A stretch of 64,000 nt of DNA from Saprospiraceae bacterium (GTDB taxonomy: Bacteria > Bacteroidota > Bacteroidia > Chitinophagales > Saprospiraceae): positions 62,001 to 126,000 of the forward strand of contig JABAQQ010000020.1 of the NCBI GenBank assembly GCA_019187225.1. The letters run 5' to 3'. Below are positions 41,372 through 49,480 of the stretch, one piece after another (position 1 is the stretch's first letter; each line of letters starts with the position of its first letter). A program made the position numbers and the translations under genes. A model generated the notes under the pieces. The model saw only the letters and a program-made list of their open reading frames with translations. It had not been told where the DNA came from and did not search any database.

Positions 41372-43987
41372 CTAGAACTCCAGTTTGAACCGCGCCCGAA
41401 TCCCCCACTTCGGCGCGTTCGGCAGGTCGAGGTAGTTGAGGCGGCGCACATAATCCACGCGCAGTACCTTGAAGATATTGCCCACACCGACACTGGCCTC
41501 CATGTAGGGTTCTTTTTCAAGCGTATAGGTCAGCGGCGTACCGTTGGCATCGGTCGGGAAATGGATCAGACCGTTTTCAGCAGTGGGCCGGTTTCGGTCG
41601 TCGAGACCGCCCCAGAGCCCTTTGAACGACACCATTTCGCGCCATTTGAGCTGGCGCAACAAGGGGATGCGGTTGAAAAAGAAGCCGCCGAATGAGTGCG
41701 TCACGTTGACCGAGGCGTATTTGTCGCTCACGAACTCCATGAAGTTCATCAGGTTGTACGCTTCCAACTGGTACGAGTAAGTCTGGTTGGCGCGGTGCAC
41801 TTTCAGCAACAGGTACGGTACGGTGCCAAACGTACGTCCTCCTTCCACCACTACCTGCGACCATCCGAGCGGCGACACATAGAATACCTTTTCGATTTTG
41901 GCCTGCACGGAATGGTAGTTGTATTCGCCGCCGAGCACGTCCTTCGCCCCGAAGTTGTACCAGAGGCTGAATTTCGGGTATTTGTTCAGGATAGGTGTGC
42001 GATAGGTAGAACCCTGGTAGAAGCGCTCGTTGGGAGCATAACGCAGGTGAATACCGAAATCGGTGGTTTTGATCTCAGGATCGTACTCCGGCAGTTCGGG
42101 GTTGCCGTATTGGAACGCCAGCACACCTGCAGGCAGTTGGCGTTCGGTTTTAGCGGTAAACGAATAGGTGAAATGCGAAGCCGTTTCTTTCAGATATTCG
42201 ACGCCCAATACGCGGTTGTAGACCATTTTGTCGTTGACGCCGCGCTTGAACGACAACAGGAAGTTATCCTCCTGGACAAACTGGAGTTCCTGACCCGGTA
42301 TTTTCACGTCGTCCATAAACCAAACCTTAACCTGATCCACCGGGAAGCGTCGCACCTGCTTTTTATCGAAAGAATACGTCGCCGCCAGTGTACCTTTCCA
42401 GCGCTCGTCTTTGGTGCCGTAGGCCACATAGCCTTCGAATTGCACGTCGCGGGCAAACTTCAGGTTGGTGCGGCCACCGAGGCGACCGCGAAAACCTTCC
42501 ACGTCGTTGAAACTGTAAAAGGTATTGACGGGGCCGACATCGAAGCCGCCGTCGGCGACCGAGTGGTAGCCCTCGAACAGGATGCGGGCCACGCTCATAA
42601 AGCGTTTGAACGGCCGGTAGTTGTTGAGCGTATCAATGGTCTGCTGGATGCCTTGTTCGCGTTCGTTGAGCGCCACATGGCGGTTGGAAGCCCAGAATTG
42701 CTCATTTTGCTCCGCAGCATGCTCGTCGTAGCGCGTGTTGCCGGCGAATTTGAATACCGCATTGGACAGGGGCTGACCGATCGAATAATCGCGGTAAGAG
42801 GTCGTTTTACGACCGATCAAACCGCGTTGGGTGGTGTCTTTGGTAACGCCGAAATTCATCACCACCACGTCTTTGCTCAGCATCAGGCCGCGCGCCGGGC
42901 CGGAGATGCCGTCGTTGGATTGTACCCAGTCGAATTCCTGCTCCACTGTCAGGTCGCTCACCCAGTTGAGGTTGATGCCTTTGGGGACGCCCAGTTCGAT
43001 CTTGCGCACGGCATAGGAGCCGTCGAGCGCGATCCACATATTGCCCTCGAAGGCCAGGTCGCCTTTGTTGCGCGGAGCGAAATAAAGACGCACTGCCTTC
43101 GTGTCCTGCATTTTGATGGTGTCCTGGATATAAAAACGGTAGATGTTCGGCGAAATGGGCGCCAGGGGGCTGACGAATTCGACGGTCGCCAGGTTGATGC
43201 GGTTGTCGTAAATGTCCACCTCCTGGTACATGTTCTGGATGTAACTCGTGATGCCCTGCTCGTCGAAAAAGCCCGGAATGGTGGTATTTCTTTCTCCTTT
43301 TACAAAAGTTTTTTCGTCGCGCGGGTCTTTGCGGTAATACACGTCGGACAGGCGTTCGTAGAGGTAAAACGGCAGACTGACCACGCCGGCGGTACTGGTG
43401 TCGGCATTGTCGAACACAAATTGGATGTTGCGGAACAACAGGCCGTTGCGCAGTTTGTCGTCTACGCGGTTGAGGGCGAACTCGATCTTTTCGTACTGCT
43501 CGAAATTGTAAAAGTCCAGACCTTCCCGGCGGTTGAGGTCTTTGTGCTCGATGACTTTCTGGATGAGTTCGACAGCCGGGTTGCCTTTGTTGCGGTATTT
43601 TTCGTTGCGCACCACCACTTCCAGCAGCGTATTGTTGGCCTCTTCCAGGCGAATGTTCAGGCCTGTATTGGCTTGTCCGGGCTTCAGATCCACGTATGCA
43701 GTCTGATAACCCATATAAGTCACCGACAACTGTTTGGTCGCTTCGCCGGTTTCGATGTTGAATTTGCCTTCGACGTCCGAAATGGCGCCTACACCGGTGC
43801 CTTCAAACTTGACGGTAGCTAAGGGCAGCGCTTCGTTGGTCATGGCATCGTAGACGACACCGCTGGCACGTGTAATCCCCGTTTGGGCGAATGCCGGGGC
43901 GAAGCCTAAGGTGAGGATGCCGAATAAGACAAGGTTTAAAAGGGAATAAAAAAAGAATTTGCTCGGGTATTTCATTTTGCTAAACAT
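41372..43987 (-). CDS. DUF5686 outer-membrane protein with carboxypeptidase-regulatory-like domain
   Basis: About 871 residues from the ATG at 43987 (43975 is also possible). A signal peptide (LNLVLFGILTLGFAPAFAQ) precedes a CarboxypepD_reg-like domain at ~40-120 (ASGVVYDAMTNEALPLATVKFEGTG, SVTYMGYQTA), and the rest matches the DUF5686 layout: a long soluble part and a C-terminal set of amphipathic strands ending in KWGIRARFKLEF, with the final phenylalanine typical of an outer-membrane beta-barrel. Such proteins are universal in Bacteroidota and poorly understood. The upstream 457 bases have no gene, so it probably has its own promoter. Confidence 0.9.
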   Translation of the reverse strand: MFSKMKYPSKFFFYSLLNLVLFGILTLGFAPAFAQTGITRASGVVYDAMTNEALPLATVKFEGTGVGAISDVEGKFNIETGEATKQLSVTYMGYQTAYVDLKPGQANTGLNIRLEEANNTLLEVVVRNEKYRNKGNPAVELIQKVIEHKDLNRREGLDFYNFEQYEKIEFALNRVDDKLRNGLLFRNIQFVFDNADTSTAGVVSLPFYLYERLSDVYYRKDPRDEKTFVKGERNTTIPGFFDEQGITSYIQNMYQEVDIYDNRINLATVEFVSPLAPISPNIYRFYIQDTIKMQDTKAVRLYFAPRNKGDLAFEGNMWIALDGSYAVRKIELGVPKGINLNWVSDLTVEQEFDWVQSNDGISGPARGLMLSKDVVVMNFGVTKDTTQRGLIGRKTTSYRDYSIGQPLSNAVFKFAGNTRYDEHAAEQNEQFWASNRHVALNEREQGIQQTIDTLNNYRPFKRFMSVARILFEGYHSVADGGFDVGPVNTFYSFNDVEGFRGRLGGRTNLKFARDVQFEGYVAYGTKDERWKGTLAATYSFDKKQVRRFPVDQVKVWFMDDVKIPGQELQFVQEDNFLLSFKRGVNDKMVYNRVLGVEYLKETASHFTYSFTAKTERQLPAGVLAFQYGNPELPEYDPEIKTTDFGIHLRYAPNERFYQGSTYRTPILNKYPKFSLWYNFGAKDVLGGEYNYHSVQAKIEKVFYVSPLGWSQVVVEGGRTFGTVPYLLLKVHRANQTYSYQLEAYNLMNFMEFVSDKYASVNVTHSFGGFFFNRIPLLRQLKWREMVSFKGLWGGLDDRNRPTAENGLIHFPTDANGTPLTYTLEKEPYMEASVGVGNIFKVLRVDYVRRLNYLDLPNAPKWGIRARFKLEF

Positions 43988-44444
43988 AACGATAAGAAGA
44001 TTGGATTGGGTTCGGTCTTTTTCGCTGCAAACTTGCCCCCTTTCGCTGCTACCGGGCAAATGATTTGCGATGAACGGTCGAAAGCGTCGGGTGAACTTTA
44101 CAAATCAGGCAGTGAAATTTTTTCTGACGATGCAAAGTTCCGGTCGTTGCGTGTCCAGCATCCAGTCCAAAACCTGCTCAGGATTTGTTCAAAATGCGCG
44201 GACGGTGCTATCTACGACCAATCCCCGCCTTCCGGATGTCACCTTGACCGCCTGCCAAACAACTGAGGTGGCAATCCGGCATGGGTTTTAACAAATCTTT
44301 TAACACTGGAGGCGGCGTTGTTCCGCAGATCAGGTATACTTCGGAGCCTTCACAAAAGTTGGCGCAAAGATGGGGCCTCCCCGAGGTGCGGGGCATCGGA
44401 AAGGACGCGTAGGGCAAGTACGTGGATTTGCGTATTTTGGGAAT
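43988..44444. other. 457-bp intergenic region without a recognised feature
   Basis: Lies between the DUF1801 gene at 44445 and the DUF5686 start, all on the minus strand. The open frames here are short and lack protein-like composition. On the minus strand, CAAGTTTG near 44030 is one base from the Bacteroidota -7 box but has no good upstream partner. A leader, a small RNA or a decayed gene are possible; no positive evidence for any was seen. Confidence 0.4.
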
Positions 44445-44819
44445 TTACCTTTTCCCCGCCCGTTTCGCCTCATTCTCCTTCACCCTCAACAGCACAATTT
44501 TCCGGATCAGGTCGTCGGGAAGCGGATTTTCGGGTGAAAACTGCACCGTCGAGGGGGAGCATTTGAAGCCTTTCAGTTCTTCCCTGAATTTTTCGAGCGT
44601 GGTCGCATTGGCAGTCGTGAAACTGCAATGGTTGGTGTGGGCCGCAAAGCCGGCCAATGCCCCGTGGAATTTGAACATGGGGATCTGGTAACTGATGCCT
44701 TCTTCGGCCTGCGGAACGATGCTGCGGATGAGTTGCCGGAGGTGCTCCAGAGCAGCCCGCTTGTCTTCGGTTTGGGCGGCCAGGTACTCATCCACGGATT
44801 TGAAATCAGTCTTAGCCAT
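44445..44819 (-). CDS. DUF1801 domain protein
   Basis: About 124 residues from the ATG at 44819. It matches the DUF1801/YdhG-like pattern: DFKSVDEYLAAQTEDKRAALEHLRQLIRSIVPQAEEGISYQIPMFKFHGALAGFAAHTNHCSF and the C-terminal LPDDLIRKIVLLRVKENEAK. The fold resembles frataxin-like or SHOCT-unrelated small alpha-beta proteins, and the biochemical role is unknown. It begins within the stop region of the SRPBCC gene upstream (44825), so they are one transcript. Two further DUF1801 sequences, one intact and one broken, lie in the same gene run. Confidence 0.85.
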   Translation of the reverse strand: MAKTDFKSVDEYLAAQTEDKRAALEHLRQLIRSIVPQAEEGISYQIPMFKFHGALAGFAAHTNHCSFTTANATTLEKFREELKGFKCSPSTVQFSPENPLPDDLIRKIVLLRVKENEAKRAGKR

Positions 44820-44824
44820 GATCT

Positions 44825-45250
44825 TCAATTGGATTCGACGTATTTTTTAAAGTTGTCCAGGATGGCCTGCCAGCCGCCCCGTTGCATTTCGATCGAATGG
44901 GTATGCTCCGCTTCAAACGACTCGACTACATGCGTGGATTGTCCGTTCCCGGAAAAAAGCACTTCCACTTTCCGTCCGTCACCGATCGTATAGGCGATCT
45001 TTTCGTGTGTCCTGACTTTATCATAGACGCCTTCGAAGTCGAATGCAGCGCTGCCGTCGCGGGCGGCCATGCGGAAGCTGAACTTGCCGCCCGTCCGCAG
45101 GTCATTGGCAGCCGAAGGCGTGTACCAGTCGTCGGAGGCATTATTCCATTGGGTGATGTGTTCGGGAGCCGACCAGTGTGTCCATACTTTTTCTATGGGA
45201 GCATTGATGGTGGCTTCTATGGTGATGATGGTTTTGTCTGTTGAATTCAT
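44825..45250 (-). CDS. SRPBCC/AHSA1-type START-like domain protein
   Basis: 141 residues covering one Activator-of-Hsp90-ATPase-homologue-1-like (START/Bet v1-fold) domain: TIEATINAPIEKVWTHWSAPEHITQWNNASDDW at the front, GGKFSFRMAARDGSAAFDFEGVYDKV in the middle and a C-terminal helix GGWQAILDNFKKYVES. The fold makes a hydrophobic cavity that binds small ligands. The gene sits with DUF1801 and VOC genes, a combination common in soil Bacteroidota, often under ArsR or AraC control. The ligand is unknown. Confidence 0.88.
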   Translation of the reverse strand: MNSTDKTIITIEATINAPIEKVWTHWSAPEHITQWNNASDDWYTPSAANDLRTGGKFSFRMAARDGSAAFDFEGVYDKVRTHEKIAYTIGDGRKVEVLFSGNGQSTHVVESFEAEHTHSIEMQRGGWQAILDNFKKYVESN

Positions 45251-45282
45251 TGTTCAAAGTACTTATGATTTGATACTCGTTT

Positions 45283-45696
45283 TTATTTTTCTACCAATGA
45301 AAGCCAGGCGGCAATCACTTTTTTCAAGCCTTCTTTCTTTCGTTCAAAATCAGCCATATCCTTGATTTTCACCAAACGCCTGCCATCGGCGTAGTTTCCT
45401 TCCAGGATGTCCGACACGACCCCGACGGTTTCGCCGGTCGGGAAAACCAGCAGAGCGGAGCCTTTGTGCAGGTTCAGCACCACGATGTCCCGTTTGTATG
45501 TTTTCGGGTCGAATGGCTTCATCTGACCTTTGTAAAAGAAACTTGGCGAGTTCCATTTGATTTGCTCGCCAACCTCCGGGTCAACGCTCAAAATTGTCTG
45601 TCTTATCGCCTCGACCAGCGAGGCAAAACCGGGCGGCAATTTTTGGATGAGTGCGCTGACGCCGCCGGGGTCGTGGATGTCTCTGGATGGTGCCAT
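45283..45696 (-). CDS. DUF1801 domain protein
   Basis: 137 residues, second DUF1801 member in this run. It reads PPGFASLVEAIRQTILSVDPEVGEQIKWNSPSFFYKG, typical of the family, then a strand-rich part (KRDIVVLNLHKGSALLVFPTG) and a charged C-terminal helix. It is only distantly related to the member at 44445-44819, so this is not a recent duplication. The gene is 12 bases downstream of the SRPBCC-VOC-VOC gene and is surely co-transcribed with it. The function is unknown. Confidence 0.82.
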   Translation of the reverse strand: MAPSRDIHDPGGVSALIQKLPPGFASLVEAIRQTILSVDPEVGEQIKWNSPSFFYKGQMKPFDPKTYKRDIVVLNLHKGSALLVFPTGETVGVVSDILEGNYADGRRLVKIKDMADFERKKEGLKKVIAAWLSLVEK

Positions 45697-45708
45697 GAGC
45701 CGGGAATT

Positions 45709-47013
45709 TTATTCTTGTTCGTATGCTTTTTGTAATGTGGCGATGTCAATCCTGCTCATTTTCATCATGGCCTGCATCACGTTGTTGGCTTTTACCGGGT
45801 TGGGATCATTCAGGTATTTCACCAAAACGGGTGGAATGACCTGCCACGACACGCCGAATTTGTCTTTCAGCCAGCCGCACTGGCTTTCCTGTCCGCCTCC
45901 GCCGGTCAGTTTGTTCCAGAAGTGGTCAATTTCTTCCTGGGTATCGCAGGAAATGACGAACGACAAAGCCTCGTTGAATTGAAAAGCATGCGGTAAGCCG
46001 CTGTCCATGACCATAAATTTTTGGCCTTCGAGGCTGAACTGGGCGTGTTTTACCGTGCCTTCTTTTTCAGGTTCGCCCGCTACATACCGCAAAATACCGT
46101 CGGTATGGGCATTTTTGAAAACGGACGAATAATAATGCAGCGCTTCTTCCGCCCTGCCGTGCTGCTCGCCCACAAACAGGAGGCTGGGCGTGATCTTTTG
46201 CCCGACATCCGATATTTTTCCGAGCGACAGTTGCCAGGAAAGGCCGTAACGGTCTTGCAGCCATCCGTATTTTTCGCTCCAGGGATATTTGTCGAGTGGC
46301 ATCAGCACGCTGCCGCTTTCCGAGAGTTTTTGCCAGGCATTGTCAACTTCGGTTTCGGTTTCACAAACGACAAAAAAGGAGATCGAGGGGTTGAATTGAA
46401 ACTGTGGTCCGCCGTTGAGCGCCGCAAATTTCTGACCGCCGAGGGAAAAATCAGCCGTAAATACGGTATCGCCGTTGCGCACGATGTTCCAGATCTTTGA
46501 ATTGGGAAATACGGACGTGTACAGGTTAAGCGCCTCTTCGATCCGGTCGTCGAACCAGAGGAAAGGGGTAATTTTTTGGACTTCTGCCAGTTCTTTCACG
46601 ACTCCTAACGCCTTCGGCCAGGTTTTCTGAAAATACGCTTCGAAGTCCCCCGTCGTGTCCAGTTCGACCAGCAGTTCGGTCGCGCCGTCGCGTTCGCTCA
46701 CGGAATAGTTTTCCAGCGCCCCCGTCCACTTTTTGGTTTCTTCGCTGTCGAAGTCTTCGACGCCGTTTTTGACGATTCCTAAGTGCTGGATTGAAATGAA
46801 TTCGTTGGGGACGTGCCGGAAGATCCTGCTGGACATGCCCGAACCGTCGGGGCCTAAAAACAGGATCTTGCTGCCTTCTTTCCAGTCGCCGACCGCATAA
46901 GAACCTTCATGGAAGACACTTGTCCAGCGGCGATATGAAGCATCGTCGAGCAGGATGCTCCATACTTTTTCTTTGGGAGCATTGATTTGGATAGAAAAAT
47001 TGAGCTGTTTCAT
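45709..47013 (-). CDS. three-domain fusion: SRPBCC plus two VOC/PhnB-like domains
   Basis: 434 residues in one frame. Residues ~1-145 are a START-like SRPBCC domain (FSIQINAPKEKVWSILLDDASYRRWTSVF). Residues ~148-265 form a VOC domain of the PhnB/3-demethylubiquinone type (KITPFLWFDDRIEEALNLYTSVFPNSKI), and ~270-395 a second (QKITPSLLFVGEQHGRAEEALHYYSSVF), both ending with the YGLSWQ or FGVSWQ motif, then a C-terminal helix. VOC domains usually pair to form one active site, so two in tandem may build a complete metal-binding unit. Normally these are separate genes. The substrate is unknown. Confidence 0.88.
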   Translation of the reverse strand: MKQLNFSIQINAPKEKVWSILLDDASYRRWTSVFHEGSYAVGDWKEGSKILFLGPDGSGMSSRIFRHVPNEFISIQHLGIVKNGVEDFDSEETKKWTGALENYSVSERDGATELLVELDTTGDFEAYFQKTWPKALGVVKELAEVQKITPFLWFDDRIEEALNLYTSVFPNSKIWNIVRNGDTVFTADFSLGGQKFAALNGGPQFQFNPSISFFVVCETETEVDNAWQKLSESGSVLMPLDKYPWSEKYGWLQDRYGLSWQLSLGKISDVGQKITPSLLFVGEQHGRAEEALHYYSSVFKNAHTDGILRYVAGEPEKEGTVKHAQFSLEGQKFMVMDSGLPHAFQFNEALSFVISCDTQEEIDHFWNKLTGGGGQESQCGWLKDKFGVSWQVIPPVLVKYLNDPNPVKANNVMQAMMKMSRIDIATLQKAYEQE

Positions 47014-47035
47014 TGTTGAGAAGATTGTTTTTTAA

Positions 47036-47176
47036 CGGCATGCCGTACTTGATCGTTTCTTCCGCATCCGGCGCCGTTTTTTGGATGGTCGCGCGGATTT
47101 GGTCCAAAACAGCCTGAACGTCATTCGGGAAAGTGGCGATGTATTCGTCTATGCTGCCGGGTTTCATCGTCGTCAT
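47036..47176 (-). pseudogene. DUF1801 gene fragment (N-terminus only)
   Basis: From the ATG at 47176 (or 47167), 46 codons match the DUF1801 N-terminus: KPGSIDEYIATFPNDVQAVLDQIRATIQKTAPDAEETIKYGMP. After GMP the family pattern stops and the frame passes into the promoter region of the three-domain gene. The other ~65 residues are lost. It is a third DUF1801 sequence in a 3-kb interval, which suggests repeated gain and loss here. Confidence 0.65.
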
Positions 47177-47240
47177 GCTGAAAATGGTTTGCGTAAATAT
47201 TTCGGAATGAAAACAGTTTCGGGGGAACGGGCGCTCATTT

Positions 47241-48140
47241 TCAATGATTTGACTGGGTTTGTTGTGGCGCGCCGTCCAGAAACGCAGGCACATTTTGAAG
47301 GAGCCAGGCGGTTTGCATCATCACGCTGACATGAGTTGTGCCGGGCAGGATGGCTAATTGCGACTTGGGGAGCTCTGCAACATCGCCGAACACATTGCCA
47401 CCCAACAGCTGGTACATTTCCGCTTTGTGGGCTATGTCCACTCCGTCGTTGTCGCCCATGACCAATAACACAGGCGATTTAATGGCTTTAATTTTATCCT
47501 CGCCAAGGTTGAATTTTTCGAGATCGAACTGCACCATTTTCTTTACGAACTTTGACCAATGGCCGGGCACAGGCGCCAGGCTGTCGTACATACTTTTCAG
47601 CGGCGTTTGCTCGAACATTTCCGGTGTGATGGTCTGGAGTACCGTTCCTACCTCGGGAAGCCAGCCGTCGTGTTTGTAAGTGGTGGAGACGATGATCATT
47701 TTGTCCACCATTTCTGGGTTTTGGATGCCCAACTGGAGGGCCACCGTGCCTCCAAAGCTGTAACCGAGGACGTCGGCGCGGTCAATTTTCAGGTGCTTCA
47801 ATACGCCTGCAACATCATCTGCCAATACCTGATAGGAATAGGGGCGGTCAATATCGGCAGTCCTGCCGTGTCCCTGCAACTCGACAGCGATCACTTTCCG
47901 GGTTTTGGAAAATTCGGGGATCAATTCTCCGAAATTCAGGGGGATGGTCATGTAAGCGCCGTGCAGCAGCAATAACGGCTTGCCTGTGCCGTGGACTTCA
48001 TAGTACATCTTTAGCCCATTCACCGGCGCGTAGCCGGATTGGAAAGGTGTTTTTTCAATAGTCTGGGCATGGAGCATCGGAATGTATACCACGAGAAAAA
48101 CGGCCGTTGCGAGCCAGATGTGGAAGATTGTTTTTTTCAT
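47241..48140 (-). CDS. secreted alpha/beta hydrolase
   Basis: About 299 residues from the ATG at 48140, with a signal peptide (FHIWLATAVFLVVYIPMLHAQ). The hydrolase fold shows PLLLLHGAYMT (oxyanion region), VELQGHGRTADIDRPYS, the nucleophile elbow GYSFGGTVALQLG, the acid in VMGDNDGVD and the histidine in PGTTHVSVM. The type resembles haloperoxidase/esterase or 3-oxoadipate-lactonase relatives, but export suggests action in the envelope on an ester or lactone. The family is too broad to name a substrate. It belongs to the minus-strand run of accessory enzymes. Confidence 0.87.
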   Translation of the reverse strand: MKKTIFHIWLATAVFLVVYIPMLHAQTIEKTPFQSGYAPVNGLKMYYEVHGTGKPLLLLHGAYMTIPLNFGELIPEFSKTRKVIAVELQGHGRTADIDRPYSYQVLADDVAGVLKHLKIDRADVLGYSFGGTVALQLGIQNPEMVDKMIIVSTTYKHDGWLPEVGTVLQTITPEMFEQTPLKSMYDSLAPVPGHWSKFVKKMVQFDLEKFNLGEDKIKAIKSPVLLVMGDNDGVDIAHKAEMYQLLGGNVFGDVAELPKSQLAILPGTTHVSVMMQTAWLLQNVPAFLDGAPQQTQSNH

Positions 48141-48192
48141 TTTGACTCTATCTTTTGTTCGAAAACAGGTGTACGATTGGCAAGAGTTCGAC

Positions 48193-48225
48193 AATCCTAT
48201 AAGGTTTGGCAAACCTTATAGGATT
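48193..48225. terminator. hairpin between VOC and hydrolase genes
   Basis: AATCCTATAAGGTTT (48193-48207) and its exact complement at 48211-48225 make a 15-bp stem with a 3-base loop. It follows the VOC gene and precedes the hydrolase gene on the minus strand. A T-run is weak on both sides, so it could equally be a palindromic repeat of REP type. Confidence 0.55.
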
Positions 48226-48245
48226 TTGCGTCATTCTATACTAAA

Positions 48246-48671
48246 TCAGGATTTCGGATAATCGTAACTGACCATCCACTGCACCCCGAAGCGGTCGGAG
48301 AACATGCCGAAGTAGGCGCCCCAGAACGTGTCGCCGATCGGCATGGACACGTTGCCGCCCGCCGAAAGTCCAAAGAACAGGTGGTCTGCCTCTTCCTTGC
48401 TGGAGGCAGTGATCGAGATATTGAAAAGGTTGCCCTGCACGCCGCTGGTAAAGTCGGGCGGGCAATCGCTGCCCATCAATACGCAATCCCGAACGGGGAG
48501 GGCGACGTGCAGGATTTTTTGGGATTCGCTTTCCGGCAGCGGCGTTTCGGAAGGTGGCATGTCGCCGAATCGGGAGAAGGCGGAGAACTCGCCGCCGAAA
48601 ACGGATTTGTAAAAATTGAAGGCTGCTTCGCAGTTGCCGTTGAAATTGAGATAGATATTGAGAAATGCCAT
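48246..48671 (-). CDS. VOC family protein (PhnB-like)
   Basis: 141 residues of the PhnB/3-demethylubiquinone-type VOC family: FLNIYLNFNGNCEAAFNFYKSVFGGEFSAFSRFGDMP, then ILHVALPVRDCVLMGSD, the NLFNISITASSKEEADHLF block and the C-terminal FGMFSDRFGVQWMVSYDY. Members lack the metal residues of glyoxalase I in many cases and their substrates are unknown. It is similar in type to the two VOC domains of the fusion gene at 45709, with the same FGV(S/Q)W ending, so the fusion may have drawn on such a gene. Confidence 0.87.
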   Translation of the reverse strand: MAFLNIYLNFNGNCEAAFNFYKSVFGGEFSAFSRFGDMPPSETPLPESESQKILHVALPVRDCVLMGSDCPPDFTSGVQGNLFNISITASSKEEADHLFFGLSAGGNVSMPIGDTFWGAYFGMFSDRFGVQWMVSYDYPKS

Positions 48672-48708
48672 GACATGTGAATTTGAAATGAAAAAATGTG
48701 GTGGTGCA

Positions 48709-49101
48709 TCAGGCGAATTGAGGGTTAAAACCCGGTTTCTGCGATTGCAGTTTGTGGTATTGAACGTAGGAAACCGCCAGAATACCCAGCAAAACCAAAG
48801 GGAATACCGTTTGTCCGCCGAATCCGTCCACTGCCCAAAGGCTGATGAAGGCGGAGATGAAATTGAAAGCGAAACCGGCGTAAGCCCACTCTTTGATACG
48901 GCCCGGAACGACAGGCAGCACTAATGCTAAAACGCCCAAAACCTTAAAAACGGTGAGCATCACCCGGAAATAATCGGGGTATCCGAGGTGCCGGATGCCT
49001 TCAATCGCGATCTGGGTGTTGGAAGTGAGTGCAGGCATCACGCCTTCAAACAGGAAAATGAAGCCCGTAGTGAGCCAGAAGAGGATTTTGTTCTTTTTCA
49101 T
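48709..49101 (-). CDS. DoxX family membrane protein
   Basis: 130 residues with four hydrophobic segments and the DoxX-like pattern LFWLTTGFIFLFEGVMPALTSN, GIRHLGYPDYFRVMLTVFKVLGVLALVLP, EWAYAGFAFNFISAFISL. DoxX-type proteins are small quinone-associated or unknown membrane proteins. It is the first gene of the minus-strand run and is divergent from the GlxA-type regulator, with a 379-bp gap that contains two similar motifs. The function cannot be stated. Confidence 0.85.
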   Translation of the reverse strand: MKKNKILFWLTTGFIFLFEGVMPALTSNTQIAIEGIRHLGYPDYFRVMLTVFKVLGVLALVLPVVPGRIKEWAYAGFAFNFISAFISLWAVDGFGGQTVFPLVLLGILAVSYVQYHKLQSQKPGFNPQFA

Positions 49102-49480
49102 TTTTAATCAATTGTTTTAAAATTTTGAGACTGCAAAGGTATTGCCAACAAAAAGATTCAAACGGGTGTAAAAGCGACAGAACAGGGTGGCATTTGCGAC
49201 ATATTTTGTTTTAAATAATCCTGAGGTCGGACAGATAGCAGGCAGGTGCCGGAAATTCCAATGCGATGATTTTTCCCATGTTAATTTAAACTTTATGCGC
49301 AAAGGACGCTGCAAAGGTATGGGTGGGGCAAGTCGTCGAAGGGGGTGTGATTGCGCCAAATCCGGCGGACAATTTCGACATCTTTTGTTTTGAAATTATT
49401 TTATACCTTTGTCGTTCCCGAAACCACCCCTCGCGCCCTCCCGCCCCTCACGCCGCTCACATTCTCAAGCCGCTCATACA
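49102..49480. other. 379-bp divergent promoter region with a repeated motif
   Basis: Between the DoxX gene and the GlxA-type regulator. A related block occurs twice on the plus strand: near 49189-49216 (TTGCGACATATTTTGTTTTA) and near 49367-49400 (TTCGACATCTTTTGTTTTGA), about 180 bases apart. TACCTTTG at 49404-49411 matches the Bacteroidota -7 box and would drive the regulator with a ~60-base leader. The repeats may be operator sites for the GlxA-type protein. No gene was found in the gap. Confidence 0.45.

Noticed and set aside
41696-43822. Plus-strand open frame of 708 codons opposite the DUF5686 gene
   Set aside because: No signal peptide, motif or repeat structure; the minus-strand gene matches a known outer-membrane family over its whole length.
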